Below the pieces are notes generated by a model, which was not told the origin of the DNA, did not search any database, and saw nothing but the letters and a program-made list of their open reading frames with translations. Shown one piece after another: positions 8,664 through 17,911 of a DNA stretch of 58,374 bases. Numbering within the stretch: the stretch's first letter is position 1; every line of letters starts with the position of its first letter. Source of the DNA: Candidatus Poribacteria bacterium (lineage in GTDB: Bacteria > Poribacteria > WGA-4E > JAJDTR01). Made by a program: the position numbers and the translations under genes. The DNA is taken from the NCBI GenBank assembly GCA_022827055.1, contig JAJDTR010000108.1:1-58374 (forward strand), read 5' to 3'.

Positions 8664-9292
8664 GACATTTTTTTCTTTCGTTTAAAGTGTACTGGACTTA
8701 CACAATCTAGATTATAGGGGACGCAGATCTGCGTTCCTTATACCATTTCGCTTGAATAACTGTGCATATGATTTCTAAATTATGTCGCTCACCTGCTTTG
8801 TAGGCAGGGCATCTTGCCCCGCTGACTCTTCGCGGAGACAAGGCTTCCTAATCTGCCCACTCAAGATTTCTTACTTAATCTACATACTTAATCTACATAA
8901 TCAATGCACATGTATTTCAGAGAAATGGTATTACTTGCCTAATTCTGAAAAATAGACAAAGATGTAGGGAATAACGATCGTTATTCCCTACGAAATCTAC
9001 GTGGTATGGAACAATGGGAAAAACTACCAGTTTCGATTCTTGCGTTAGTTCCATATCTATAATTGTTAGTTGCAGCGCCTATATGTCAGGCGTATGTGTA
9101 ATCGTAGGGGCGAGGTTCCCTCGCCCAAATGGGTTGGGAAACCCAACCCCTACGGATGCCGGTATAAATCTGACGAGGAACTTGCCTCTAGTTCCCTCCT
9201 CCAATGGGTTAGTAAAACTGTAGGGTGGGCACTGCCCACCATTCCCGGTTGCATTCATCGTAACTACTGACCACTAGCCACTGTTTCTCTGA
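8664..9292. repeat. Spacer made of several unrelated palindromic elements
   Basis: No gene was found. Elements in order are: ACGCAGATCTGCGT near 8720; GGGCA-TCT-TGCCC near 8807; a perfect 28-bp palindrome at 8964-8991 (left half GTAGGGAATAACGA); a three-armed element at 9103-9154, with an outer stem CGTAGGGG/CCCCTACG enclosing two hairpins (GGCGAGG and GGGTTGGG arms); and GGTGGGCA-C-TGCCCACC at 9224-9240. The last text recurs at 39385-39401. The region separates the oxidoreductase gene from the membrane protein gene on the minus strand, so a promoter for the latter should be inside it. Confidence 0.7.
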
Positions 9293-10564
9293 CTACACTT
9301 GAGCGCGTTTTACATCGTGCGTGAGCCTTCCGGCGGTGCCGTAAAACGGATCCTCTTTATCCAGTGGCAGCGTCACCGGCTGGCGCTCCTCGGCGGATTT
9401 GTAAATCGCCCGCACCACTTCCACATGGTTACGCGGTATATCGATCGGCACAAGCGGTTCCGAGTCGTTGATGATACTCTCCAAGAAAAGTCGGCTCTGA
9501 TAGGCTTCGGTTGCGGTTTCCGGGATATCCGCCACCTCCGACCTTAAGCCTTCCAGCGCTTCGACCGCAGCCGGATTGTCGCTCGATCCGAACGTGGTAT
9601 CTGCCCGCCAATAGTTGTTTCTCCCCAGCGACGTGTTTAGCGGAGGAGAATAGTACGCCTCTCCAACCAACATAGAGGCGTCGTAGCCCAAAACTTCGAT
9701 TCGCCCCTCCGGCGTCAGCGACTGTTTGTGGTTAAGCAGCGAGGCGTGGATGCCCCCGGTTGCGCCGTTGTCGAACTTGACGATTGCCTGACTCAGGCTC
9801 TCGTGCTCAATCTCCCGCAGCATGGGGCCAGAATAAGCAAAGATCTCTACGATTCGTGAACCGATAACCCACAAGAACGGATCGATAATGTATCTGCCGT
9901 GATGGAAGGAGGCACCACCGCCCTCGCCCTCCCATGTACCGTGCCAGCGTTTGTAGTAATTTTGCGGACGAAACCAGTTCAGTTCGACGCGGGCGCTGCC
10001 GATTTTGCCGAGTGCGCCGCTTTCCACCGCTTTACGCGCCAGCACCATTCCCAGTGGATAGCGCGCGCCGCACTGGGAGTGGAATTTGACTCCCGCTTTC
10101 CGAACCGCTGATGTCATGGCGTCAGCTTGTGCTACGCTGCACGCCATCGGTCCCTGCGTGAACACATGGCGCCCCGTTTCAGCCGCGGCAACCGTCGGCT
10201 CCTCCCGAACCGGGGGCGTCGTGAGGAGCACCACTACCTGCACGTCACTGTCTTTCAGCAACTCTTCGTGGGAACGATATTTCCGAATCTTGGTCTTGGA
10301 TGCGGCTTCCGCAGTCTCAACCCGTTGTTGTCGGCGGTCGCGATCCTCCGGGGTGCGTGCCTCCGAAAGCATCATTCGCTCGCGGTGGGCTTCCATGGCG
10401 TACCCCTCGCCGAGGGTAGTTCGCTTCCTTTCAGCCAACTCGTCCACGAAATCGGCGACGGCTACCACCTGCGCGATGTCCACCAGACTTGCGTAAATGT
10501 CCGCGTACAGACGTGATATTCCGCCGCACCCCACGAATCCAACGCGAATTCGTTCATCTGTCAT
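9293..10564 (-). CDS. Gfo/Idh/MocA family oxidoreductase, 423 aa
   Basis: An NAD(P)-dependent sugar or inositol dehydrogenase-like protein, cytoplasmic. The N-terminal Rossmann fold shows VGFVGCGGISRLYA. An insertion of about 50 charged residues (GYAMEAHRERMMLSEARTPE onward) follows the second strand. The family signature EKP, whose Lys takes part in catalysis, reads QGP here (RHVFTQGPMACSVAQADAM), so dehydrogenase activity is uncertain. The C-terminal domain includes WHGTWEGEGGGASFHHGRY, which resembles the substrate-binding sheet of the family. AGGAG lies 8 bases before the ATG. The gene sits between the two DUF6785-type membrane protein genes on the same strand, which suggests a shared substrate. 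Confidence 0.88.
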   Translation of the reverse strand: MTDERIRVGFVGCGGISRLYADIYASLVDIAQVVAVADFVDELAERKRTTLGEGYAMEAHRERMMLSEARTPEDRDRRQQRVETAEAASKTKIRKYRSHEELLKDSDVQVVVLLTTPPVREEPTVAAAETGRHVFTQGPMACSVAQADAMTSAVRKAGVKFHSQCGARYPLGMVLARKAVESGALGKIGSARVELNWFRPQNYYKRWHGTWEGEGGGASFHHGRYIIDPFLWVIGSRIVEIFAYSGPMLREIEHESLSQAIVKFDNGATGGIHASLLNHKQSLTPEGRIEVLGYDASMLVGEAYYSPPLNTSLGRNNYWRADTTFGSSDNPAAVEALEGLRSEVADIPETATEAYQSRLFLESIINDSEPLVPIDIPRNHVEVVRAIYKSAEERQPVTLPLDKEDPFYGTAGRLTHDVKRAQV

Positions 10565-10624
10565 ATCATTTTCTCCTGTTTTCGAGAGCAGATTATAGTA
10601 AAACCAACAATTATTTATATCCTG

Positions 10625-10697
10625 CGGTAGGTTCGGTTTCCCAACCGAACCGGTATTTATCTAGGTGTGCAGGTGCGGTTGGAAACCGAACCTACCG
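10625..10697. repeat. Composite palindromic element with a 17-bp outer stem
   Basis: The outer arms CGGTAGGTTCGGTTTCC (10625-10641) and its exact complement (10681-10697) enclose further pairing: GGTTCGGTT with AACCGAACC in the left half, and GGTGCGGTT with AACCGAACC (one mismatch) in the right. Related units occur at 207-227 and 42683-42710. The element lies upstream of the oxidoreductase gene. Confidence 0.7.
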
Positions 10698-10831
10698 AAA
10701 GAGGTGCAATATGGGTGGAATTGGCTATGATATCCGTTTTCGCGCTACAACTCTGGCAGGCGTAATCTCCCTATAGCGATGTTTGGTCGGGAGTCGATTT
10801 TTCCCCTACATGCGATTGCTTGCTAGCTCGT

Positions 10832-12748
10832 CTACGGAAATAGTGTATACATGTTCTTATTCAGGATCACGGCAAGCAGGCTCCAGAGACTGCCCGCCAG
10901 GAATTGACCGAAGATTAAGCCGAGGAAGAAGGGCAACGCTCGGCGGTAGGATTTGACGCCGCCGCCGGCAAACAGCAGTTGTTTGAACAACCAGCCGAGG
11001 AAAATAGAAAACCACAACCAGCCCATCGCCCAACCGTCGCTCACGGCGTATCCCACTGGGTAGAAGGGCCACCACAGGAACCCTTTTTTCAAGATGGTGA
11101 GAATAACGGTAAATACAAACCCGAAGGTCATGTGTTGGATCGATTCGATGTCCGTCGTTTGAGGAAATGCGATCCAGTTTTGGAGACGTCCGAACTCGCC
11201 GACACCCCAGCGTTGAAACTGATACTTGTGGTAAATGGCGACATGCCCGCCGATAGACATAATCGCCCCGACGATTGACGCCACAATCATCGCTACTACC
11301 AAGCGATTCTCGCTCAACTTGAAGGTCGATCCAATTTTGAAGCCTTCCAATTGGTGCGGCATCGGATGCGAACGATAACCGTACGCCAACCACGAGAGGA
11401 GCGTGGTATTCGTTAAATTCGCGGCGCCGAGGGGCCTCGTCCCCATAAACCAGACCATCATCTGATCCGGATGCGCTCCGTGCAACTCGTGCGTTGGAGG
11501 ACCCAGCTCCGCGCGCATTCGCGTGATCGCGGTGCAGAACACATAGTAGATGACGAAGTAGCTAATCACCACCCAAGGCGACAGGCCGGCAAATAACCAG
11601 AAGACCACGACAAATGTTATTCCCAGTACCAGGCCGACCACGGCAAACGGATACAGGGGATCGCCGCTCGCACTGGAAAACATCCCGCGCAATCCGCGCA
11701 TGATGTGCCGTCTGCTCGACCAGACAGCCATGACTCCGATTCCAATCCAAGCCCCCGCCCGCTGCTGTGTTTGTAGAGCCGAGGCGGTCGTCCAACCTGT
11801 CGCGTTGAAGAAGACATCCTGCGCCTGCCAAAACAGAAAGAAGAGCCAGAGCGACAGCGATAAATCCAGAGGCATCAGATATCCGAATCCGATAGCGAAA
11901 GGATATACGTAGACCGGCAATGTTCCCGATCCAGCCCAGCCCATTGTGTTCCACGGTCTTTCGGTAAACGGAATGATAAACTTCGCTTTTAGAGCGGGAA
12001 CGACGGGATAGAGAAAGTTGAGGCCGGCGAGAATCTCGAGCGCGAACGCAAGTCCGAAACTCAGCCAGATAAATTTGTTGGAGAACAGTTTCGAGGTGTT
12101 GCCGATGACCTCAACCGGCATCACCGTCAGCGGATAACTTAGTTTTTCATACTCAATCCACTGCTTCCTGATGATGATGTTCATGCAGAGCATCACGAAG
12201 AGCAGGACAATAACGAGCGCCGTCCACGCCAAGATCGGTGTCAGCCACGCACTGAGATAGTCGGCGGTCCAGAAACTCTTATATGCGTCCTCGTCACCCT
12301 CGAAATAACCTTGCAAGATGCGCCGGTTCTCGACGGCGAGCCATGTGGGAATAAATCGGAAAAAGAGATCTTCCCACTCGTTCTCCGGGGTCGCGTACCA
12401 GAAGGGATTCGCCATCAACGGTACCAACTGCCGAATGATGTCGTGCCCGGCGAGCGCCGTTGCGACGGAGACCATGATGTAAGTCAGAGCGAGTTCGGCT
12501 TCGCTCAACGCCAAACCCTTGAAGAAGCGCTTCAACAACAGATTGACGCTCGCCACACTGACCAGCGTAAAGAGCACCGTGGGGAAGATGGAGAAATCCG
12601 TTAGCTCATAGACGACTCGATTCTCTGCGGATATAATCCAGTAACAGTTGAGTATAATCAGTATAGAACCGAAAATCAGCGTCCGAACGACGAAACGGCC
12701 GGTTGTGCTCGTATCGGAATTAGTCAAAGTATCTTTTCCTTGTCTCAT
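10832..12748 (-). CDS. DUF6785/DUF6784-type polytopic membrane protein (copy 2), 638 aa
   Basis: A paralogue of the protein at 6750-8663, with the same length and layout: about 13-14 membrane segments, LVPLMANPFWYATPENEWEDL, YLMPLDLSLSLW, a loop with HELHGAHPDQMM, SHPMPHQLEG and GGVKSYRRALPFFLGL near the end. Identity between the copies appears moderate, so the duplication is old or the two serve different substrates. The ATG at 12748 has no ribosome site; a TTG at 12727 is preceded by AAGGA at about 9 bases and is a good alternative start. The function is unknown and the transporter role is inferred. Confidence 0.75.
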   Translation of the reverse strand: MRQGKDTLTNSDTSTTGRFVVRTLIFGSILIILNCYWIISAENRVVYELTDFSIFPTVLFTLVSVASVNLLLKRFFKGLALSEAELALTYIMVSVATALAGHDIIRQLVPLMANPFWYATPENEWEDLFFRFIPTWLAVENRRILQGYFEGDEDAYKSFWTADYLSAWLTPILAWTALVIVLLFVMLCMNIIIRKQWIEYEKLSYPLTVMPVEVIGNTSKLFSNKFIWLSFGLAFALEILAGLNFLYPVVPALKAKFIIPFTERPWNTMGWAGSGTLPVYVYPFAIGFGYLMPLDLSLSLWLFFLFWQAQDVFFNATGWTTASALQTQQRAGAWIGIGVMAVWSSRRHIMRGLRGMFSSASGDPLYPFAVVGLVLGITFVVVFWLFAGLSPWVVISYFVIYYVFCTAITRMRAELGPPTHELHGAHPDQMMVWFMGTRPLGAANLTNTTLLSWLAYGYRSHPMPHQLEGFKIGSTFKLSENRLVVAMIVASIVGAIMSIGGHVAIYHKYQFQRWGVGEFGRLQNWIAFPQTTDIESIQHMTFGFVFTVILTILKKGFLWWPFYPVGYAVSDGWAMGWLWFSIFLGWLFKQLLFAGGGVKSYRRALPFFLGLIFGQFLAGSLWSLLAVILNKNMYTLFP

Positions 12749-12864
12749 AGTTGCTAGTTGAAAGCCGTGAAAATTAGTTTCACCCCGAGGCGTTTATAGA
12801 AGACAAATGTTGTAGCGGCAAGCGTATGCACCTATTCCTCTCCACTACCCACTGTTTTTTGCTG

Positions 12865-14436
12865 CTAACCCAACCTCTCGGACCAGTGACCCCACGCATC
12901 TATTATCCGCTTCAAAACGTCCGGATGCTTCGCCGCCAAGTCTAGCGATTCAGTGCGGTCTGCCTCAAGGTCATAAAGTTCCCAACTGTTCAGGTCCGCA
13001 GGATTACCATGCCCAATGCTTTTCCAGTTGCCGTGCCGCACCGCTCTGTCCCAGCGCTGCCTCCAGAACAGCCAATCATGCCCGTCTCGCCGATTGCCTC
13101 GGAAGACGGGCAGAAGACTCTTTCCCTCACAGGGATCGAGTTCGCGTCCGTCATACTCTTCGGGATACTCAACGCCCGCCGCTTCGCAAAGCGTGGGCAG
13201 GATGTCCATGACGTGTCCGAATTCGTGCGTAATTGCGCCTCCGCCGGTGGTTACTCCGTGCCAGCGAACGATGAGCGGTGAGGCGACGCCGCCTTCGTAC
13301 AAGCTCTCCTTGAAACTGCGCAGCGGCGTATTGTGCAGCGAACCCCATCCGGGGCCGGGCGAGCAGTAGGTGTCGATTCCGCCGGGAATTATGTCCGGTG
13401 TATCGCGATCCTCCCTCTCGTACCCGTCGCCGCCGTTGTCCGACAGAAAGAGAACAATCGTATTCCGGTGCGCGTCGCAATCTTTGAGAGCCTGCAGAAT
13501 ACGTCCGATACCCTTATCCATACAGTCAATCATGCCGGCGTAGATCGCCATGCGCAGATCCTGCCATTCCTTGTGTTCTGCGTTAGACCATGAAGGGAGA
13601 TCCGGGACACTATCCGGCAGCCGGGTTTCCGGAGGCAGCAACCCCATGTCAAGTTGCCGTTCAAAGCGATCTCTTCGCAACTCTTCCCAACCCGACATGA
13701 ATTTCCCACGATACTTTTCGACATCTTCCTGTTTGGCTTGGAGCGGGCTATGCGGCGTTAAATGAGCGACATAAGCGAAAAACGGATCGCCCTGTTTGCT
13801 GAAATGTTTGATTGTCTCAACCGCATGGTCGTTGATTGCATCGGTTAGATAGTAATCCTCGGGAAACTCCGAAACGACTTCGTGATTGTGCATAACCGGT
13901 GGTCGAAATCCCCCGAATTTCAAATCTCGCAACGCCGGATTGAAATAGTTCGACGGGATATCGCCAAAACCGTAGTACTCGTCAAAGCCCCAGTCTAATG
14001 GACTGCCCTGCACCGGCACATTCCATTTTCCGCTGATGGAGGTGCGATAACCCGCTGAACGCAGGAGCTGCGCAACCGTGACCAGATTCGGAGACAACCG
14101 GGTATTTCGCTCATCCACCCAACAATACAACCCGGTCATCAGCGAAGCGCGAGTAGGTACACAAACCGGATTCACGCAGAAATTGCGGAATCGCAACCCC
14201 TCGGCAGCCAACCCGTCGAGATGCGGCGTTTCAATCTCGCCGCCGTAACAACCCGCATCCGACCACCCCATGTCGTCCGCCATAATAAGAACGATGTTGG
14301 GTTTATCCGTCTCCGTCTCATTAGAGGCGGTGTTGGCGGCAAATGGAGCGAACGCCGATGCCGTTGCCGCACCTCCCGCCATCTTGAGCAGTTCGCGTCG
14401 AGTGAGTTTACTTTCCGCCATTGTGTTCTTGGTCAT
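12865..14436 (-). CDS. Exported sulfatase with Tat-type signal, 523 aa
   Basis: A sulfatase of the alkaline phosphatase superfamily. The N-terminus carries a twin-arginine-like motif (LTRRELLKMAGGAATASAF) followed by an alanine-rich hydrophobic stretch, so folded export to the periplasm is likely. The mature part starts KPNIVLIMADDMGWSDAGCYG, with the Asp-Asp metal ligands. The catalytic motif is CVPTRASLMTG, Cys92 being the formylglycine precursor. FLSDNGGDGYE supplies other ligands, and the C-terminal part includes DILPTLCEAAGVEYP and a region with HDWLFWRQRWDRAV. The start is uncertain: GAGGAA abuts the ATG at 14436, and the ATG at 14421 (MAESKLTRRELLK) is an alternative. It probably removes sulfate from an extracellular polymer, before uptake by the neighbouring transporter-like proteins. 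Confidence 0.9.
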   Translation of the reverse strand: MTKNTMAESKLTRRELLKMAGGAATASAFAPFAANTASNETETDKPNIVLIMADDMGWSDAGCYGGEIETPHLDGLAAEGLRFRNFCVNPVCVPTRASLMTGLYCWVDERNTRLSPNLVTVAQLLRSAGYRTSISGKWNVPVQGSPLDWGFDEYYGFGDIPSNYFNPALRDLKFGGFRPPVMHNHEVVSEFPEDYYLTDAINDHAVETIKHFSKQGDPFFAYVAHLTPHSPLQAKQEDVEKYRGKFMSGWEELRRDRFERQLDMGLLPPETRLPDSVPDLPSWSNAEHKEWQDLRMAIYAGMIDCMDKGIGRILQALKDCDAHRNTIVLFLSDNGGDGYEREDRDTPDIIPGGIDTYCSPGPGWGSLHNTPLRSFKESLYEGGVASPLIVRWHGVTTGGGAITHEFGHVMDILPTLCEAAGVEYPEEYDGRELDPCEGKSLLPVFRGNRRDGHDWLFWRQRWDRAVRHGNWKSIGHGNPADLNSWELYDLEADRTESLDLAAKHPDVLKRIIDAWGHWSERLG

Positions 14437-14494
14437 TTCCTCACGTTGAATGTGTTTCGTGGCTAGTGACTACCTTAAAACGTCGAGACGCACG

Positions 14495-14575
14495 ATCAAG
14501 GGATTTCTATCGCAGGATTTGCTATCGCACGCGCTATTCGCTTGCTTGATCTCCTTATTCAGTCGCTTGATCCAA
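14495..14575. repeat. CTATCGC / CGCTTGATC repeat element overlapping a gene end
   Basis: The text includes GGGATTTCTATCGCAGGATT, CGCGCTATTCGCTTGCTTGA and CAGTCGCTTGATC, the same family as 391-466, 39268-39350, 42555-42610 and 45425-45480. Its right part runs into the last codons and stop of the minus-strand gene ending at 14559, whose C-terminal residues VGSSD are encoded by repeat text. Confidence 0.6.
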
Positions 14576-16358
14576 CGGTATCGACAAAGCTGCTATACCC
14601 GGGACCACCGGCGCCCACGTAGCCATGACTCGCGCCGGATTCGTCCAGACTCACCCAGAAGGAATAGAGTTCCCCCAGCCTGAGATGAAAACGAAATCTA
14701 ACGGGTTCGCCCGCTACGCTTGATAGGTCGGTTCCGTCTTTCCACTCCACCCGATGCGATGTTCTATTGACGGCCAACGACACACAATTATCTGTGGTGA
14801 AAGGCTCAACAATCGTGCCGTCCTTATCAAGCACCTCGACGCGCAGTTCTCCTTGGTCGCAGTCCGTATTCACAAATAGGTGTTTGCCGGAAAACTTGAG
14901 CGGCTTCGTCGTCAGCGTACCGGCATTTCGTATAGAGCCCATGGAGGCAAACCCGTCACGCCTCAGGAAGGCGAGACCCGTATTTACGAACCCATCCCAT
15001 AGCTTCCCCTTTTCCGGCAGGTTGCGCCCCGTAAAATACAGGTATAACCTGTCTCCGACGACCAAGCAGGCACCGCTCGCCGACTGCACATTTCCCCAGT
15101 TCCATGCGCCATCCGCTTCCGTCGCCTCAAAGAAGGGCCGCCGATCCGGGCGGTCGTAGTGGAATCCGTCCCGGCTAAAACCAAGCACCACCTCGTTCCG
15201 CTTCGGTATGTGCCTGACGTGGCACACGTCGTTTTCAGGTCCGTGCCAAATGGAAAAGTACCCAAGCATTAAACTCTCATAGGCGACCGTGTCGAAATGA
15301 TACAACTGCGGCAGTATGTCGGCGCTTTCCGGGTTCGGGTTACGCGGATCAAGCAGGTCTGCGCCCAACCACGGCACAATCTCTCCGTGAGGCCTCACCT
15401 CTGCCAATTTCACAGCCTCGGCCGGCGTATCTCCCTCAACGTACGCGCGCGCCCGACCGGTCTCCCGTCCGCTCCGAATGTTGATAACCCACTTGTCACG
15501 AAAAGGGTTGTAGTGGACATTCGTGTGGTCCCCTACGATGCCGGAACTGGCAATCGGCTCGGACCAGTGTACCCCGTCGGTTGAAGTCCTGTAGGCGACG
15601 GCCGAGTCCTCGCCGAGACGATCGGGTAAGCCTATATGCCATGTCGTGTAGAAGATTTTGTATCGGGACAGCGGGTCGTCCCCTTGATAGTCGATCCACA
15701 CGCTCGTGGTATCAATCGGTCGAATGTGTTTTTTCTCGGGAAATTCCGGCGGAATCGGCGGCAACTCTAAGCCGTGGTCAATCACGATGTTCGTCCCGGG
15801 TACCACGTCCTGCTCGGTTTTCTGCCAGTGTATCCCATCCTTAGAGGTTGCATAACAACTATACTTGATGTAACCCCCGGTATACCACATCTTGAATAGC
15901 GAGTCTCGCGAATCGTACCAGACGCCGCCGCTGAAGGGACCGGCAAACGGCGCGGGACCATGATGTTCCCACTCCCTGTCCGGCTTGATAATCGGGTTTC
16001 CCTCGTAGTACGTCGGCTGGTGGAAGGTTCGTTGTAACGTGGTCTCCTCAATCAAGAAATCATCTACGAACAGTTGCCTTCCCACGTCAATATTGATGAC
16101 CTCCGGCGGATTCTTGAGATACGGGACAGGCATTGGCTCCCGCGTCCATCCGCCATAATCCGGAGGCCAATGCTCGGGCAGAACGATACTGTTGTAAAGC
16201 GTTTCGCCTGTCCCCGATTCGTTTTTTTCTTCCTCTCTGATTTGCATGTCTACCTCCGAGTGATCGTCCTTTTTGGCTTCGCCAAGAGCCGCATTACTCA
16301 CGATCCAAATTCCGACACAGATTGCGCCCAGGATGCTATAAGTTTTACTCATTGCCAT
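14559..16358 (-). CDS. Exported GH32-like five-bladed beta-propeller protein, 599 aa
   Basis: Resembles the glycoside hydrolase 32/43/68-like propeller proteins common in Planctomycetes and Poribacteria. A signal peptide (MAMSKTYSILGAICVGIWIVSNAALG) precedes the motif IDVGRQLFVDDFLIEE. Propeller blades are marked by repeated WY/YATSKDGIHWQK, YRTSTDGVHWSEP and LGFSRDGFHYDRP units. A C-terminal beta domain ends LRLGELYSFWV. Catalytic residues are not assigned with confidence. GGAAGG lies 7 bases before the ATG at 16358, which is therefore preferred to the one at 16385. The damaged gene just upstream (16445-17911) is a paralogue. It probably acts on an extracellular sugar polymer together with the sulfatase. 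Confidence 0.75.
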   Translation of the reverse strand: MAMSKTYSILGAICVGIWIVSNAALGEAKKDDHSEVDMQIREEEKNESGTGETLYNSIVLPEHWPPDYGGWTREPMPVPYLKNPPEVINIDVGRQLFVDDFLIEETTLQRTFHQPTYYEGNPIIKPDREWEHHGPAPFAGPFSGGVWYDSRDSLFKMWYTGGYIKYSCYATSKDGIHWQKTEQDVVPGTNIVIDHGLELPPIPPEFPEKKHIRPIDTTSVWIDYQGDDPLSRYKIFYTTWHIGLPDRLGEDSAVAYRTSTDGVHWSEPIASSGIVGDHTNVHYNPFRDKWVINIRSGRETGRARAYVEGDTPAEAVKLAEVRPHGEIVPWLGADLLDPRNPNPESADILPQLYHFDTVAYESLMLGYFSIWHGPENDVCHVRHIPKRNEVVLGFSRDGFHYDRPDRRPFFEATEADGAWNWGNVQSASGACLVVGDRLYLYFTGRNLPEKGKLWDGFVNTGLAFLRRDGFASMGSIRNAGTLTTKPLKFSGKHLFVNTDCDQGELRVEVLDKDGTIVEPFTTDNCVSLAVNRTSHRVEWKDGTDLSSVAGEPVRFRFHLRLGELYSFWVSLDESGASHGYVGAGGPGYSSFVDTVGSSD

Positions 16359-16444
16359 ATCAAGCCCTTCCGAAAGTAATGCCACCTATTTACCATACAT
16401 AAACCAAGTGGTTGGCAATTTCTCCTCTCTTGGCTTCGTCTGTT

Positions 16445-16928
16445 TCAATTACAACTGAATGAATATAGCTTTGAGTTCCGCAATTCAAACTTCAATCGTA
16501 TGTCCCTGCCGCTCACGCTGATAGGATCCCAACCAGCCTTCCACGTTACCGCGCCATTGGTGACGGTGTTGTGGATGGCTTCGCCATGCACGAGTGCCGC
16601 GCCCTGTTCATCAACAACGGTGGCGCGGACAAACCCATCCGCCTCCACATCTGCCGTGATACACAGCGACGCGAAGTAACCGGATATCGGGTTGGTTGTA
16701 ATGACAGCAGGCTCATCCGTCGATATCGGCTCGTAACCGGCGAATCCGTCGGGCCGTAATGTCGCCAAACAGAACGATCCAACCCGCCAACCGGAATGCG
16801 GACCGTCGCTCGCACCGTAGTAGAGACGAATTTCGTCATCCAAAAAAAACAGGGTTGGCGGCAGGATACACGCACCCCCAATCGTAATCATTTCGTTCGC
16901 CCCCTTGCGGAATGAGTGGCGAACCGGG
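16445..16928 (-). pseudogene. C-terminal part of a broken GH32-like propeller gene
   Basis: This stretch continues the gene at 16929-17911 past an in-frame TGA. Reading on in the same frame gives PGSPLIPQGG, NDYDWGCVYPAANPVFF and then a second stop. Skipping one base in the run of eight T (plus-strand A run 16842-16849) restores LFFLDDEIRLYYGASDGPH, then LATLRPDGFAGYEPI and the C-terminal beta domain ending LRNSKLYSFSCN. The end matches the C-terminus of the paralogue at 14559-16358. It is therefore separated from its N-terminal part by one stop and one single-base indel. Gene decay and sequence error are both possible. Confidence 0.75.
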
Positions 16929-17911
16929 TCACACGCGGTGCCACTGAATGGTATCCGGGCTCCAAGCCAATTCCGTATGCGTTCGATCAGTTTCCGTGTT
17001 GTAGATTGCCGGTAATCCGAGATAAATCCCCTGATATCGAAACGCCGGCATACAGTAAATCTGTAAATGGGGCATCTCCCCTTCAAACACTTGCTCGACC
17101 TTCGTCCATTTGAGGAAGTCCTTGCTGGCGACCCTGCCTACGGCGCGCACGCCCTGTTCCTGCCCGTTAACCGTAACTTTGGTCTCGCTGCTTATGCGGG
17201 TAAAACCGACGTACTCCCCTAGTTCGGGAACCCAAAGCGCGTTGTTGGCGCTGTCCCAGGCAATGCCTGCCTCGGGACACGGAATCTGCCGGCTCCAACG
17301 CACGCCATCTGCGGAGAACGCCACCGCCAACATCTGGTGCCCCGTGGTATGCCCAATCATCAACGCCTTGTAGCGCCGCGCGGGATCCAGATCGTGCAAA
17401 TCTTTGAATACGCTCGCACCATGGGGTCCGCGTACGGCAATGTTATTTTCGCTGTTTCCGAGAAACTCCACAAGCCCAAGCTTTGGTTTTTCCCAGTGCA
17501 AACCGTCCTCGGAAAAAGCGTAGCAAATCCCCTCGTCCCTATCCTCCGGTGATCTGTACGGAGTCTCATCCCGCTCTTCATGCGTCATGCCTTTGGCGGA
17601 GTTGTCAATGATGAACGGCATGTACCAGCACTTGTACAACTGCTCCTCTTCGTCATAGATAACCCTTGCGTAGAGGTTGTCATAGCGTTTCTCCCAGGCC
17701 TCGTCTTCTCCAAAAAGGGGATTGGCAGGATGCTTTTCCACCACCCCGAGAGTTAGTCCCGCATTTTTAGCGGTAGCAACAACGCGGGGGTCGAGCAACA
17801 GGTATCTGTCATTTTTCACGTCCTCATCCTTTTTTCCGTCGGCACTGTCCGTCGTGAGAAGATGGAAAGCCATGGCGAGCATGATTGCCGCTGCCACAGC
17901 TGTTTTGCCAT
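16929..17911 (-). CDS. N-terminal part of a broken GH32-like propeller protein
   Basis: The open frame runs from a GTG at 17897 to a TGA at 16929-16931 (322 residues). It shows propeller words VVEKHPANPLFGEDEAWEK, YKCWYMPFI, CYAFSEDGLHWEKPKLGL, VAFSADGVRWSRQI and LAWSPDTIQWHRV. An ATG at 17911 has AGGAAG four bases before it but is in another frame; adding one A to the run of four just after it would give MAKTAVAAAIMLAMAFHLL, a normal signal peptide. So three lesions affect the locus: a probable A indel at about 17903-17906, the TGA, and the T-run indel at 16842-16849. If intact it would be an exported glycoside-hydrolase-like propeller like its downstream paralogue. Confidence 0.75.
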
